Below are positions 11,349 to 18,356 of a DNA stretch of 64,000 nucleotides, in pieces (the first letter of the stretch is position 1; every line of letters starts with the position of its first letter). This stretch comes from Anniella stebbinsi (lineage: Eukaryota; Chordata; Lepidosauria; Squamata; Anniellidae), in assembly GCA_029215795.1 (NCBI GenBank), contig JARDYH010000005.1:43530001-43594000 (forward strand), given 5' to 3'. The position numbers and the translations under genes were made by a program. The notes beneath the pieces were generated by a model that was not told the origin of the DNA, searched no databases, and saw nothing but the letters and a program-made list of their open reading frames with translations.

Positions 11349-13141
11349 ATCACACATCTATTTATATAGTACTTCATGCAGACTTCCTTTATCCATCAGT
11401 GTGTCCAAGAAGTACAGCAATAGTCCCAAACGTATGAGAACTTATCTTAAGAGGCAAGCACTGCAGATTTCAGTGAATAAACAAGTGTGCACAACTAGTC
11501 CTTTTCAAGATTAGATACAGGCATGGCTATATTACCTATATTATCTCAACACAACCTGGCATATATGACTGTGCCTCACCATTATCGTTTTATCGATCAT
11601 TTCAAGCTTGATTTTGTTTGCCCAGCGTTGTGGGAGCAAGAAAATGACTCTGTAGACAAGATACATGTACGCTCAGCAAGCACTGACAGATGGAGACCTA
11701 CAGCCATAAGAATTCTGCTTCCTAGGGTAGCCAGAAGCTCACCTAGAGAAGCTTCCCATTACTTTTAGGAACTTGCAGGAAGAAAGAGCATAGAGAATAC
11801 GCAGCAGTGGCACACCACCCTGCTACTCTAATGGGTTTATTGCCATTCATCTCCTTTGCCTTTGATGTTTTCAGTATCATTCTTGGCAGAAGCATCCAAT
11901 GAGAAGTGAAGGGGCAGTAGACAGTGAGTCTCTGTAATCACTCTGTGGTGTTTCAGATCTGGATTCCAGATAAACACTACAATGTTTATCTGGTTATTGA
12001 ATTAGTTTGGCAAGCAAATGGGATCTTCAGTTGCTGAAACCACACATTCTGCCTCTCCTGGAAGTAGTGAATGAACATACATCATTTTTACATTCCACTT
12101 GACATGGGCCAAAACTGAGATGCTGCTTGCTGCAATGCGCAGCACAGACAGGAAGGTGAAAAGAATATTATGTCCCTTGGGAGTACAGCTATCAACACCA
12201 CTGCCTCCTGCATTTGTTTTCTCAAAGAATCGGAGGAAGCATCAGTCTAGCTTTTCAAAACCAAGAAGAGACCTTCTGTGCAAGGAAACAAAGTAATGAA
12301 GTAGAGGTCTTAAAATCAAACACTGAGCAGCTTACCTGGCACTTTCAAAAGTTGCAGATGCCGACTTCCCAACAGCACCAAATCCAACACCAACAGCCAA
12401 ACCCTCTGAAACAGAAAAAAAAAACAGTTACTAACCCAGCAGCTGGCTTGGCAGATAGAGGGATATCCTGTTTAATCCCTCTAATGTCTTAAGTGGCTTC
12501 TAAACCTACCATTTTCCTCTACTAGTATGAAACATGTATTAAGAAATTCTCCATAGTCTGCAAAATGCACTAGTTTTGCTTGGAAACTGTCAAGTCAGAA
12601 CTAGTTCCAATTACCAAATCAACTATTGCTCCCTTAAGTGGTCTAGTTGCATGCCTACCGTTCACAAGTGTTTACCTAGCCCTCACTGGACCAGTTGGAC
12701 ATGGCTTACAATGTGTGATGGGGATGCACACTGCGATCCAGGCTCATTAGTTGTAGTAGTAACAATGAGAGTTGGATAGGGGCCACTGTATAATGAGTAA
12801 CACAAATCAAACTCCATAATATTTTATAGCTTGTATTTTCTGTATGTTAATGTAACTTTGTGAGCCTAGTTTTGAACATGTGGGTTTAGGAAGGCAAAGG
12901 ATATTCAGTACTATAGGATCCATTTGCTTGCTGTTGCTCAATATTTTCTAAGGGGTACCTGCATATATTAAAGCATGGCAACTCAAAAGAACACAATAAA
13001 TGCTTGCTGGTTTAGAATACCACAGTTCTACTGAACTCCAATAATTGATAACGGGACAGTATTGGTTAAAAATCTAACTACATAATATACTATCTTTCTT
13101 AAAATTTATCCTGGAAAACCCAGAATCTTCTCAGACAAAAC
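11343..13141. other. No recognisable gene; left flank of the Polinton
   Basis: AT-rich sequence without repeats I can name. The overlapping plus-strand frames at 12099-12492 have no recognisable domain. Confidence 0.5.
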
Positions 13142-13147
13142 AAAGTT
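13142..13147. repeat. Target-site duplication, left
   Basis: AAAGTT, repeated exactly at 18351-18356. A 6-bp duplication is diagnostic of Polinton/Maverick integration. Confidence 0.95.
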
Positions 13148-13190
13148 AGTAGTTATAGGCCCTACTTGCTGTCAAAATTATGCAAATGAG
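13148..13190 (+). promoter_or_regulatory. Origin-like terminus with octamer (Oct-1/NFIII) site
   Basis: The tip begins with a tandem trinucleotide AGTAGT and carries a perfect octamer, ATGCAAAT, at 13180-13187, 32 bp from the end. Adenovirus origins have a short terminal trinucleotide repeat used for jumping back in protein-primed initiation and an Oct-1/NFIII site about 40 bp in. The resemblance is seen in the sequence; the replication role is inference, since the element lacks the polymerase. Confidence 0.6.
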
Positions 13191-13660
13191 GCCACGTGAC
13201 CGGAAGTAAACAAAACCCCGTGACCGGAAGTGACGTCACCACCTGTCAAAACAAAACCACGTGACCGGAAGTAAACAAACATCACGTGACCGGAAAATGA
13301 CGTCATCGCCTGTCAAAACAAAACCATGCGACCGGAAGTGACGAATGTAAACAAACGCCATGTGGCCGGAACCGGAAGTGACGTAGGTATGCAACCCCCT
13401 CTTGTGGCCGGAACCGGAAGTGACATAGGTAAACAAATGCCATGTGGCCAGAACCGGAAGTGACGTGGGTATGCAACCCCCTCTTGTGGCCGGAACCGGA
13501 AGTGACATAGGTAAACAAACGCCATGTGGTCAGAACCGGTAGTGACGTAGGTATGCAACCCCCTCTTGTGGTCGGAACCGGAAGTGACATAGGTAAACAA
13601 ACGCCATGTGGCCGGAACCGGTAGTGCCGAATGTAAACAAAACCCAGGTGGCCGGAAACG
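13190..13660 (+). promoter_or_regulatory. Subterminal array of ETS/CRE/E-box/forkhead-type sites
   Basis: Built from short units centred on CCGGAAGTGACGT. About nine CCGGAAGT (ETS) cores are present, many fused to TGACGT (CRE half site), with two full TGACGTCA sites (about 13231 and 13298), several CACGTG E-boxes and repeated GTAAACA (forkhead consensus). The right part is a regular 82-bp tandem repeat in three copies, marked by tatgcaacc at about 13388, 13470 and 13552. Adenovirus E1A enhancer element I has a closely similar AGGAAGTGA core. Binding is inferred from motifs only. Confidence 0.6.
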
Positions 13661-13703
13661 GTTCAACAGTAACACGGGCCCCTCTGGCTGACACGTCCTG
13701 TAG

Positions 13704-13723
13704 GAACATGTCCAGGCATGTCT
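13704..13723 (+). promoter_or_regulatory. Perfect p53 response element 1
   Basis: GAACATGTCC followed directly by AGGCATGTCT: two decamers that each fit RRRCWWGYYY, with zero spacer, the strongest class of p53 site. It lies about 260 bp upstream of the first ATG of the spliced gene. Confidence 0.65.
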
Positions 13724-13787
13724 CCCCACAGCCCCTCAGCGGTTGGCTAAGGAATAACACGGGGCCGTCTGGGTGACACGTCTGCAG

Positions 13788-13807
13788 GAACATGCCCAGG
13801 CATGTCT
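13788..13807 (+). promoter_or_regulatory. Perfect p53 response element 2
   Basis: GAACATGCCC followed directly by AGGCATGTCT, again two full RRRCWWGYYY decamers with no spacer, 84 bp downstream of the first. A CCAAT box at 13861-13865 sits between it and the coding start. Confidence 0.65.
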
Positions 13808-13966
13808 CCCCACAGCCCCTCAGCGGTTGGCTAAGGAATAGCTCGTGACCTGCCCCCCGGCCAATAGGAAGAGGTTTCAGAGCCCCCAACACTAGGACAG
13901 GGCGTGCTGTGCTTTTCAGACAGCCGGGGCAAGCCGTCGGTCACAGTTGCTGATTTTTGGAAGAAC

Positions 13967-14797
13967 ATGGAATCCCCCAGCACCCCGATGAGGCCTACGG
14001 AATTTTCTACCCCGATGGCGCCAGGCAGGCCTAAACCCAGAAAGAAGGGTACGATTCGGTCTTTATCATATCCACCAGATCCTCAGAACAGTTCTGCTGC
14101 AGCCGAGAGCAAACCATTATCTGTGGGGCCTTGTGGTTTTTCTTTTCCACTGGCACCATTGAAGCTCCAACCTAGAAAGCTGAATACGGGACAGTCTTCT
14201 CTTCCTGAAACCGCATCAGGGTTCGATTGGAGAATGGATTGTACCGATCAGTGGGCTGATACAGTGTCAGGGGTCGATTGGAGAATGGATTATACCGACC
14301 AGTGGGCTGATACAGTATCAGGGGGCGATTGGAGAATGGATTATACCGATCAATGGCCTGATACGGTGTGTGGTTTGAACAAGATGCTGCTAAAGAAAGA
14401 GCTTACGGATACTTCCGACAGCCTTGGGGAGTTCACCAGCATCGCTGAGGAGGCGGATGGGGGTGTACTTAGGAAACTGGCCAGCCTGTCTATAGAGAAA
14501 ATGGGGCTTGGAGATCCTGATACAGCCGGTTCTACTTACCAACCAACCCTGGAGACTCTGGAAGAGGCGATGGAGGTTATGACCGAGAAAGGAGGCGCAC
14601 CAGTAAGTATTTTTTATATTAAATTTGTTGTCACTAGTATGTTGAGGGTGATTGTAGATTACTAAAAATCTTGTCTTTGTTTTACATAGGAGCGTTGTAC
14701 GTGTGTTGGTCTTGAGAACTTGAACATTGACACTTCACGGACTGTCAACATTACCTGCATTTCGTGTATTTCTCCAGGCATGGACATTGAAAAATAG
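13967..14797 (+). CDS. Spliced TIR-proximal gene of unknown function (exon 1 13967-14602, exon 2 14690-14797)
   Basis: I do not recognise this protein. I start it at the ATG at 13967 (aacATGg context) because the frame extends upstream only to a GTG. Exon 1 (212 codons) is rich in Ser, Pro and Lys, has a basic RPKPRKK patch (residues 21-27, possible nuclear signal) and three tandem 17-residue repeats with core DWRMDYTDQW (residues 85-135). A strong donor (GTAAGT at 14603), a branch-like TACTAAA (about 14659), a pyrimidine-rich tract and TAG acceptor (14689) define an 87-bp intron in phase 0. Exon 2 adds 35 residues with four cysteines (CTC and CISC) and ends at TAG 14795-14797, followed by two AATAAA signals (14799, 14828). 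The predicted protein is 247 residues. Its place beside the terminus, behind a promoter-like region, suggests an early regulatory gene, which is inference. Without splicing the frame stops at 14665. Confidence 0.7.
14603..14689 (+). other. Predicted 87-bp intron
   Basis: GT at 14603-14604 within GTAAGT, AG at 14688-14689 within ttttacatag, and a TACTAAA branch-like motif about 30 nt before the acceptor. Removal keeps the frame and leads to a stop just before two poly(A) signals, which is why I favour it over read-through. Confidence 0.7.
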
Positions 14798-14798
14798 T

Positions 14799-14833
14799 AA
14801 TAAAAAGTTTCTGTTGTTATTTGCACCAATAAA
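14799..14833 (+). terminator. Two poly(A) signals (AATAAA)
   Basis: AATAAA at 14799-14804 and 14828-14833, followed by a T/G-rich stretch (ttttgttgt). They end the spliced gene about 50 nt before the integrase ATG, so integrase needs its own start site or an alternative transcript that ignores these signals. Confidence 0.65.
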
Positions 14834-14881
14834 GACATTTTGTTGTAAACTTCCGCCTCCATTCTTGCGTTAACCTACAAT

Positions 14882-15988
14882 ATGGCAGATCTTGAAGAGA
14901 TCCTAAGGAATATTTATTATACACCCGGGAAGGCCGGGAGCTTTGGAGGTGTGGACCCTCTATTTCAGGAGGCCAAAAAGCAGAATGAAAAGGTGACTAA
15001 AAAGCACGTTATCTCATGGTTTTCAGACCAGGATGCTTACATGCTGCATAGGCCGGTCAGACTCCATTTTAAAAGAAACAAAACAATTGTGTCTGGAACG
15101 GATGCCCAGTGGCAAGCTGACTTAGTGGATATGCAGCAGTTTTCTAAATACAACAAGGGCTACAAGTACATTTTAACAGTGATAGACATTTTGTCTAAAT
15201 ATGCTTGGGCTGTTGCTTTAAAAAATAAGACAGGCAAAGAAGTGCCCAAGGCCTTTAATGCCCTTTTTAAACAAGATTCCAGAAAGCCGGGCAAACTGCA
15301 AACGGACAGAGGGAAAGAGTTTCTAAATCAGTCTGTAAACAAGATGTTAAAACAACATGGCATTCATCATTTTGTCACCAATAATGATGTCAAAGCAGCC
15401 GTGGTAGAGCGGTTTAATAGAACTTTCAAAACAAAAATGTGGAGGTATTTTTCAGCGAATAATACTTTCAACTATATCGATGTGCTGCCTCGCCTCCTAA
15501 AAAGTTATAACCACAGCTTTCACAGAATCATCCAGGCCCGGCCTGTGGATGTTAATCAGTCTAACTCACTTGCGGTTTGGAAAACAGTCTATGGAGACAG
15601 TGTTAGTAGAAAAGCAGAGGTCCCTTTGTTCAGAAAAGGAGACCACATTCAGATATCTAAAAGCAAGGGGGTATTTACCAAGGGTTATGAACAGAATTTC
15701 ACCACAGAGTTGTTTATTGTGGATCAAGTCATCCTAAAGACAAAAAGGCCTGTGTACAGGTTAAAAGATTATGAGGGGGAGGATGTTGTTGGAACATTCT
15801 ACGCCGAAGAAATGCTGAAGGTTAAAGCCAAGGAAGACCGAGTGTACAGGATTGAAAAAATACTATCTACGAAAGGCAGGGGTAAGAAAAAGTATCATCT
15901 GGTGAAATGGCTAGGTTGGCCTAGCAAATTCAACAGTTGGGTACTTGCTTCTGATCTTTGCGAACCTACAAAGCTGAAGAATGGATGA
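14882..15988 (+). CDS. Polinton-type integrase with chromodomain
   Basis: A 368-residue intact frame. Its job is to insert the linear element DNA, giving 6-bp target duplications. The RNase H-fold core carries the DDE triad at D80 (in QWQADLVDM), D142 (in LQTDRGKEF) and E176 (in VVERFNR), with 33 residues between the last two. The block from GYKYILTVIDILSKYAW (about 93-109) is typical of Polinton integrases. After an SH3-like region comes a chromodomain (about 321-360: VYRIEKIL, YHLVKWLGWP, FNSW), which in related elements reads histone methylation. I see no clear HHCC zinc finger at the N-terminus. The ATG at 14882 is the first in frame. The last 8 nt overlap the penton start. No stops or frameshifts, so it may be functional. 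Confidence 0.95.
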   Translation: MADLEEILRNIYYTPGKAGSFGGVDPLFQEAKKQNEKVTKKHVISWFSDQDAYMLHRPVRLHFKRNKTIVSGTDAQWQADLVDMQQFSKYNKGYKYILTVIDILSKYAWAVALKNKTGKEVPKAFNALFKQDSRKPGKLQTDRGKEFLNQSVNKMLKQHGIHHFVTNNDVKAAVVERFNRTFKTKMWRYFSANNTFNYIDVLPRLLKSYNHSFHRIIQARPVDVNQSNSLAVWKTVYGDSVSRKAEVPLFRKGDHIQISKSKGVFTKGYEQNFTTELFIVDQVILKTKRPVYRLKDYEGEDVVGTFYAEEMLKVKAKEDRVYRIEKILSTKGRGKKKYHLVKWLGWPSKFNSWVLASDLCEPTKLKNG

Positions 15989-16709
15989 GAGTGGTTTTTA
16001 CATAACCCTGCCTAGCAACGCTTGTGCGGAGGTTTTTCCAAACAACAAGAGTTCAGCATATACTATACAATTAGCAAGAGCGTTGGATCTTCCAGGCGCA
16101 TGGGAAGTGGGCCTCGTTGAAACTCAATATCCCCACAACTGGGACACTCTAACTACCGATGCACGATTTGAAATTTCTAACGGGGTACGTAGGTATCGTT
16201 TTTTTGTGCGCCGCGGCTATTATGCTGGCATTCCTGAGCTGGTGGAAAGCATGAACAGCCGTATACGAGGTGGTCCGAAAGCGACCCTGCACTATGATGC
16301 TGTGTCTAGAAAAATCAGCCTGCAAGCAACAGAAAAAAGTACCTTTCGAGCAAGTGCAGAACTGGCCCACATATTAGGCCTGTTTCCTGATCAGGATGTT
16401 GAAATATTGCCTTTTCCTGCCGACATTACTGGAGGTTTTAACAGTTTATACATTTACACAGACATTGTGAATCACCAGATAGTGGGAGACTATTATGTAC
16501 CTTTACTGTGTTGCGTACCTGTACGCGGCCAGAACAACGAACGTGTCAACATTGTTTACGACAAGCCACACTACATCCCGGTGAGCAAACACCATATCGA
16601 CACAATCACTATTGAGATAAAGACAGACCAGAACAAAAACGTGCCATTCCGTTTTGGGAAGGTGTTTGTGAAGCTACACTTTCGGCCCCGGAGAACCCTG
16701 CAGCTTTGA
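15981..16709 (+). CDS. Minor capsid protein (penton-like, single jelly roll)
   Basis: A 242-residue intact frame matching the penton-type protein of Polintons and adintoviruses, which forms the capsid vertices. Signature segments are FYITLPSNA (residues 6-14), LPGAWEVGLVETQYPHNW (37-54), PHYIPVS (196-202) and FGKVFVKLHF (225-234); predominantly beta-rich between them. The start ATG overlaps the integrase stop by 8 nt, so the two cannot be separated by a conventional spacer and are probably made from different transcripts or by leaky or reinitiating translation. The major capsid partner is absent from this element, so the protein could act only in particles built by a helper. Confidence 0.9.
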   Translation: MDESGFYITLPSNACAEVFPNNKSSAYTIQLARALDLPGAWEVGLVETQYPHNWDTLTTDARFEISNGVRRYRFFVRRGYYAGIPELVESMNSRIRGGPKATLHYDAVSRKISLQATEKSTFRASAELAHILGLFPDQDVEILPFPADITGGFNSLYIYTDIVNHQIVGDYYVPLLCCVPVRGQNNERVNIVYDKPHYIPVSKHHIDTITIEIKTDQNKNVPFRFGKVFVKLHFRPRRTLQL

Positions 16710-16711
16710 AA

Positions 16712-17080
16712 ATGGCGATCCTGAAAACGTACGGAGACCCCTCCCTTTACAGAAATTATTACAGGGCTCAGGCGGGAAATGCCCTTCCGGGGTACCATGG
16801 AGCCCCTGTTATGTATGGGGCAGGGATTGGGGGGATATTCAGGAGTCTTTTCCGAAAGGCTGTTCCTCTTTTGAGAAGAGGGCTAGAGATCATTAAGCCA
16901 CATATTAAAACAGCTACTCGGAATATTGCTAAAGATGTGGTCAGCCATGTGTCTCAAGCGGTTTTGAATAATGTCTCCCCTACACAACGCCAAGATGGAT
17001 CAGGACTAATCTATATAAAAAGAAGAAGAAAGGGTTTGAAAAGAAAAGCGTCTTCCAGAGTCTCCAGGGTTGGTTGGTAA
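16712..17080 (+). CDS. Small basic pVI/pX-like virion protein with chimeric C-terminus
   Basis: A 122-residue frame starting at ATG 16712, two bases after the penton stop. The N-terminus (MAILKTYGDPSLYRNYYRAQ) and a glycine-rich, amphipathic segment (residues 36-57, GAGIGGIFRSLFRKAVPLL) resemble the membrane-active or core-type proteins found beside penton genes in adintoviruses and compared with adenovirus pVI/pX. A basic cluster KRRRKGLKRK lies at 103-112. Residues 114-122 are encoded inside the right TIR in antisense to the TIR gene, and the junction at 17051 falls exactly on a codon boundary, so the native C-terminus has been replaced. The family assignment is by composition and gene order, not by a strict motif. 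Confidence 0.65.
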   Translation: MAILKTYGDPSLYRNYYRAQAGNALPGYHGAPVMYGAGIGGIFRSLFRKAVPLLRRGLEIIKPHIKTATRNIAKDVVSHVSQAVLNNVSPTQRQDGSGLIYIKRRRKGLKRKASSRVSRVGW

Positions 17081-17598
17081 GTAGAACCGGCTGTATCAGG
17101 ATCTCCAAGCCCCATTTTCTCTATAGACAGGCTGGCCAGTTTCCTAAGTACACCCCCATCCGCCTCCTCAGCGATGCTGGTGAACTCCCCAAGGCTGTCG
17201 GAAGTATCCGTAAGCTCTTTCTTTAGCAGCATCTTGTTCAAACCACACACCGTATCAGGCCATTGATCGGTATAATCCATTCTCCAATCGCCCCCTGATA
17301 CTGTATCAGCCCACTGATCGGTACAATCCATTCTCCAATCGAACCCTGATGCGGTTTCAGGAAGAGAAGACTGTCCCGTATTCAGCTTTCTAGGTTGGAG
17401 CTTCAATGGTGCCAGTGGAAAAGAAAAACCACAAGGCCCCACAGATAATGGTTTGCTCTCGGCTGCAGCAGAACTGTTCTGAGGATCTGGTGGATATGAT
17501 AAAGACCGAATCATACCCTTCTTTCTGGGTTTAGGCCTGCCTGGCGCCATCGGGGTAGAAAATTCTGTAGGCCTCATCGGGGTGCTGGGGGATTCCAT
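17011..17598 (-). pseudogene. Truncated antisense copy of the TIR gene (exon 1 only)
   Basis: The right TIR repeats exon 1 of the spliced gene, with an ATG at 17598-17596, but holds only two 17-residue repeats instead of three and one Thr-to-Met change after the basic patch. At the TIR boundary (17051) the frame runs into the reverse of the pVI/pX-like gene and stops at 17011. Splice donor, intron and exon 2 are missing. It could still be transcribed from the mirrored promoter, giving RNA antisense to the pVI/pX-like gene. Confidence 0.85.
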
Positions 17599-17757
17599 GT
17601 TCTTCCAAAAATCAGCAACTGTGACCGACGGCTTGCCCCGGCTGTCTGAAAAGCACAGCACGCCCTGTCCTAGTGTTGGGGGCTCTGAAACCTCTTCCTA
17701 TTGGCCGGGGGGCAGGTCACGAGCTATTCCTTAGCCAACCGCTGAGGGGCTGTGGGG

Positions 17758-17777
17758 AGACATGCCTGGGCATGTTC
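17758..17777 (-). promoter_or_regulatory. p53 response element, right TIR (copy a)
   Basis: AGACATGCCT directly followed by GGGCATGTTC, both fitting RRRCWWGYYY. It is the mirror of the site at 13788-13807 and unchanged by mutation. Confidence 0.65.
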
Positions 17778-17841
17778 CTGCAGACATTTCACCCAGACGG
17801 CCCCGTGTTATTCCTTAGCCAACCGCTGAGGGGCTGTGGGG

Positions 17842-17861
17842 AGACATGCCTGGACATGTTC
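17842..17861 (-). promoter_or_regulatory. p53 response element, right TIR (copy b)
   Basis: AGACATGCCT directly followed by GGACATGTTC, two perfect decamers with no spacer. Mirror of 13704-13723. Confidence 0.65.
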
Positions 17862-17897
17862 CTACAGGACGTGTCAGCCAGAGGGGCCCGTGTTACT

Positions 17898-18308
17898 GTT
17901 GAGCCGTTTCCGGCCACCTGGGTTTTGTTTACATTCGGCACTACCGGTTCCGGCCACATGGCGTTTGTTTACCTATGTCACTTCCGGTTCCGACCACAAG
18001 AGGGGGTTGCATACCTACGTCACTACCGGTTCCGACCACATGGCGTTTGTTTACCTATGTCACTTCCGGTTCCGGCCACAAGAGGGGGTTGCATACCTAC
18101 GTCACTTCCGGTTCCGGCCACATGGCATTTGTTTACCTATGTCACTTCCGGTTCCGGCCACAAGAGGGGGTTGCATACCCACGTCACTTCCGGTTCTGGC
18201 CACATGGCGTTTGTTTACATTCGTCACTTCCGGTCACATGGTTTTGTTTTGCCAGGTGGTGACGTCACTTCCGGTCATGGGGTTTTGTTTACTTCCGGTC
18301 ACGTAGCC
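17898..18308 (-). promoter_or_regulatory. Subterminal ETS/CRE/forkhead array, right TIR
   Basis: Mirror of the left array with the same three 82-bp units but one fewer 67-bp unit. It keeps a full TGACGTCA site (about 18250-18257) joined to CCGGAAGTG on the opposite strand. Confidence 0.6.
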
Positions 18309-18350
18309 TCATTTGCATAATTTTGACAGCAAGTAGGGCCTATAACTACT
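18309..18350 (-). promoter_or_regulatory. Origin-like terminus, right
   Basis: Mirror of the left tip: octamer ATTTGCAT at 18311-18318, 32 bp from the end, and terminal ACTACT. Confidence 0.6.
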
Positions 18351-18356
18351 AAAGTT
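18351..18356. repeat. Target-site duplication, right
   Basis: AAAGTT, identical to 13142-13147. Confidence 0.95.

Larger units (their letters stand above)
13672..13839 (+). repeat. 84-bp tandem duplication containing the p53-type sites
   Basis: Two units (13672-13755 and 13756-13839) each run from aacacgg through gtgacacgtc, a p53-type site and ccacagcccctcagcggttg. They lie just upstream of the spliced gene, so the duplication doubles a promoter-proximal module. Confidence 0.85.
13148..14565 (+). repeat. Left terminal inverted repeat, 1,418 bp
   Basis: Matches the reverse complement of 17051-18350 from the first base until identity stops abruptly at ggaaga/ggcg (14565). Substitutions are few (about 1% by eye). 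The 118-bp length excess is explained by two indels: an extra 67-bp unit in the subterminal array and an extra 51-bp coding repeat. The TIR includes the origin-like tip, transcription-factor-site array, p53-type sites and most of exon 1 of the spliced gene. Confidence 0.95.
13148..18350 (+). mobile_element. Mini-Polinton/Maverick (adintovirus-like), 5.2 kb, internally deleted
   Basis: The element is bounded by AGTAGTTATAGG and CCTATAACTACT inside a perfect 6-bp duplication. It contains, left to right, a long TIR with the start of a spliced gene, a retroviral-type integrase with chromodomain, a penton-like minor capsid protein, a small basic pVI/pX-like protein, and the mirrored TIR. Autonomous vertebrate Mavericks are 15-20 kb and also encode protein-primed DNA polymerase B, FtsK/HerA-type ATPase, adenain-like protease and a double-jelly-roll major capsid; none is present here. 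The three internal genes and exon 1 are free of stops and the TIRs are nearly identical, so the insertion looks young. It probably needs a full-length helper for replication and packaging but brings its own integrase. Confidence 0.95.
17051..18350 (-). repeat. Right terminal inverted repeat, 1,300 bp
   Basis: Mirror of 13148-14565, lacking one 67-bp subterminal unit and one 51-bp coding repeat. Its inner edge lies inside the pVI/pX-like gene. I find no AATAAA in plus orientation between 17080 and the element end, so the plus-strand capsid-type genes have apparently lost their native poly(A) site. The next one in that orientation is at about 18522, in host DNA. Confidence 0.95.

Noticed and set aside
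13236..13892. Long minus-strand open frames across the left TIR
   Set aside because: They are translations of the tandem subterminal repeats (the same His/Arg/Gly-rich phrases in several frames). Their openness follows from the repeat period and base composition; mirrored frames appear at 17673-18320 for the same reason.
13904..13966. Upstream extension of the TIR gene to 13904
   Set aside because: The frame opens with GTG, which is not a usual vertebrate start. The first ATG in good context is at 13967. An upstream spliced exon cannot be excluded.
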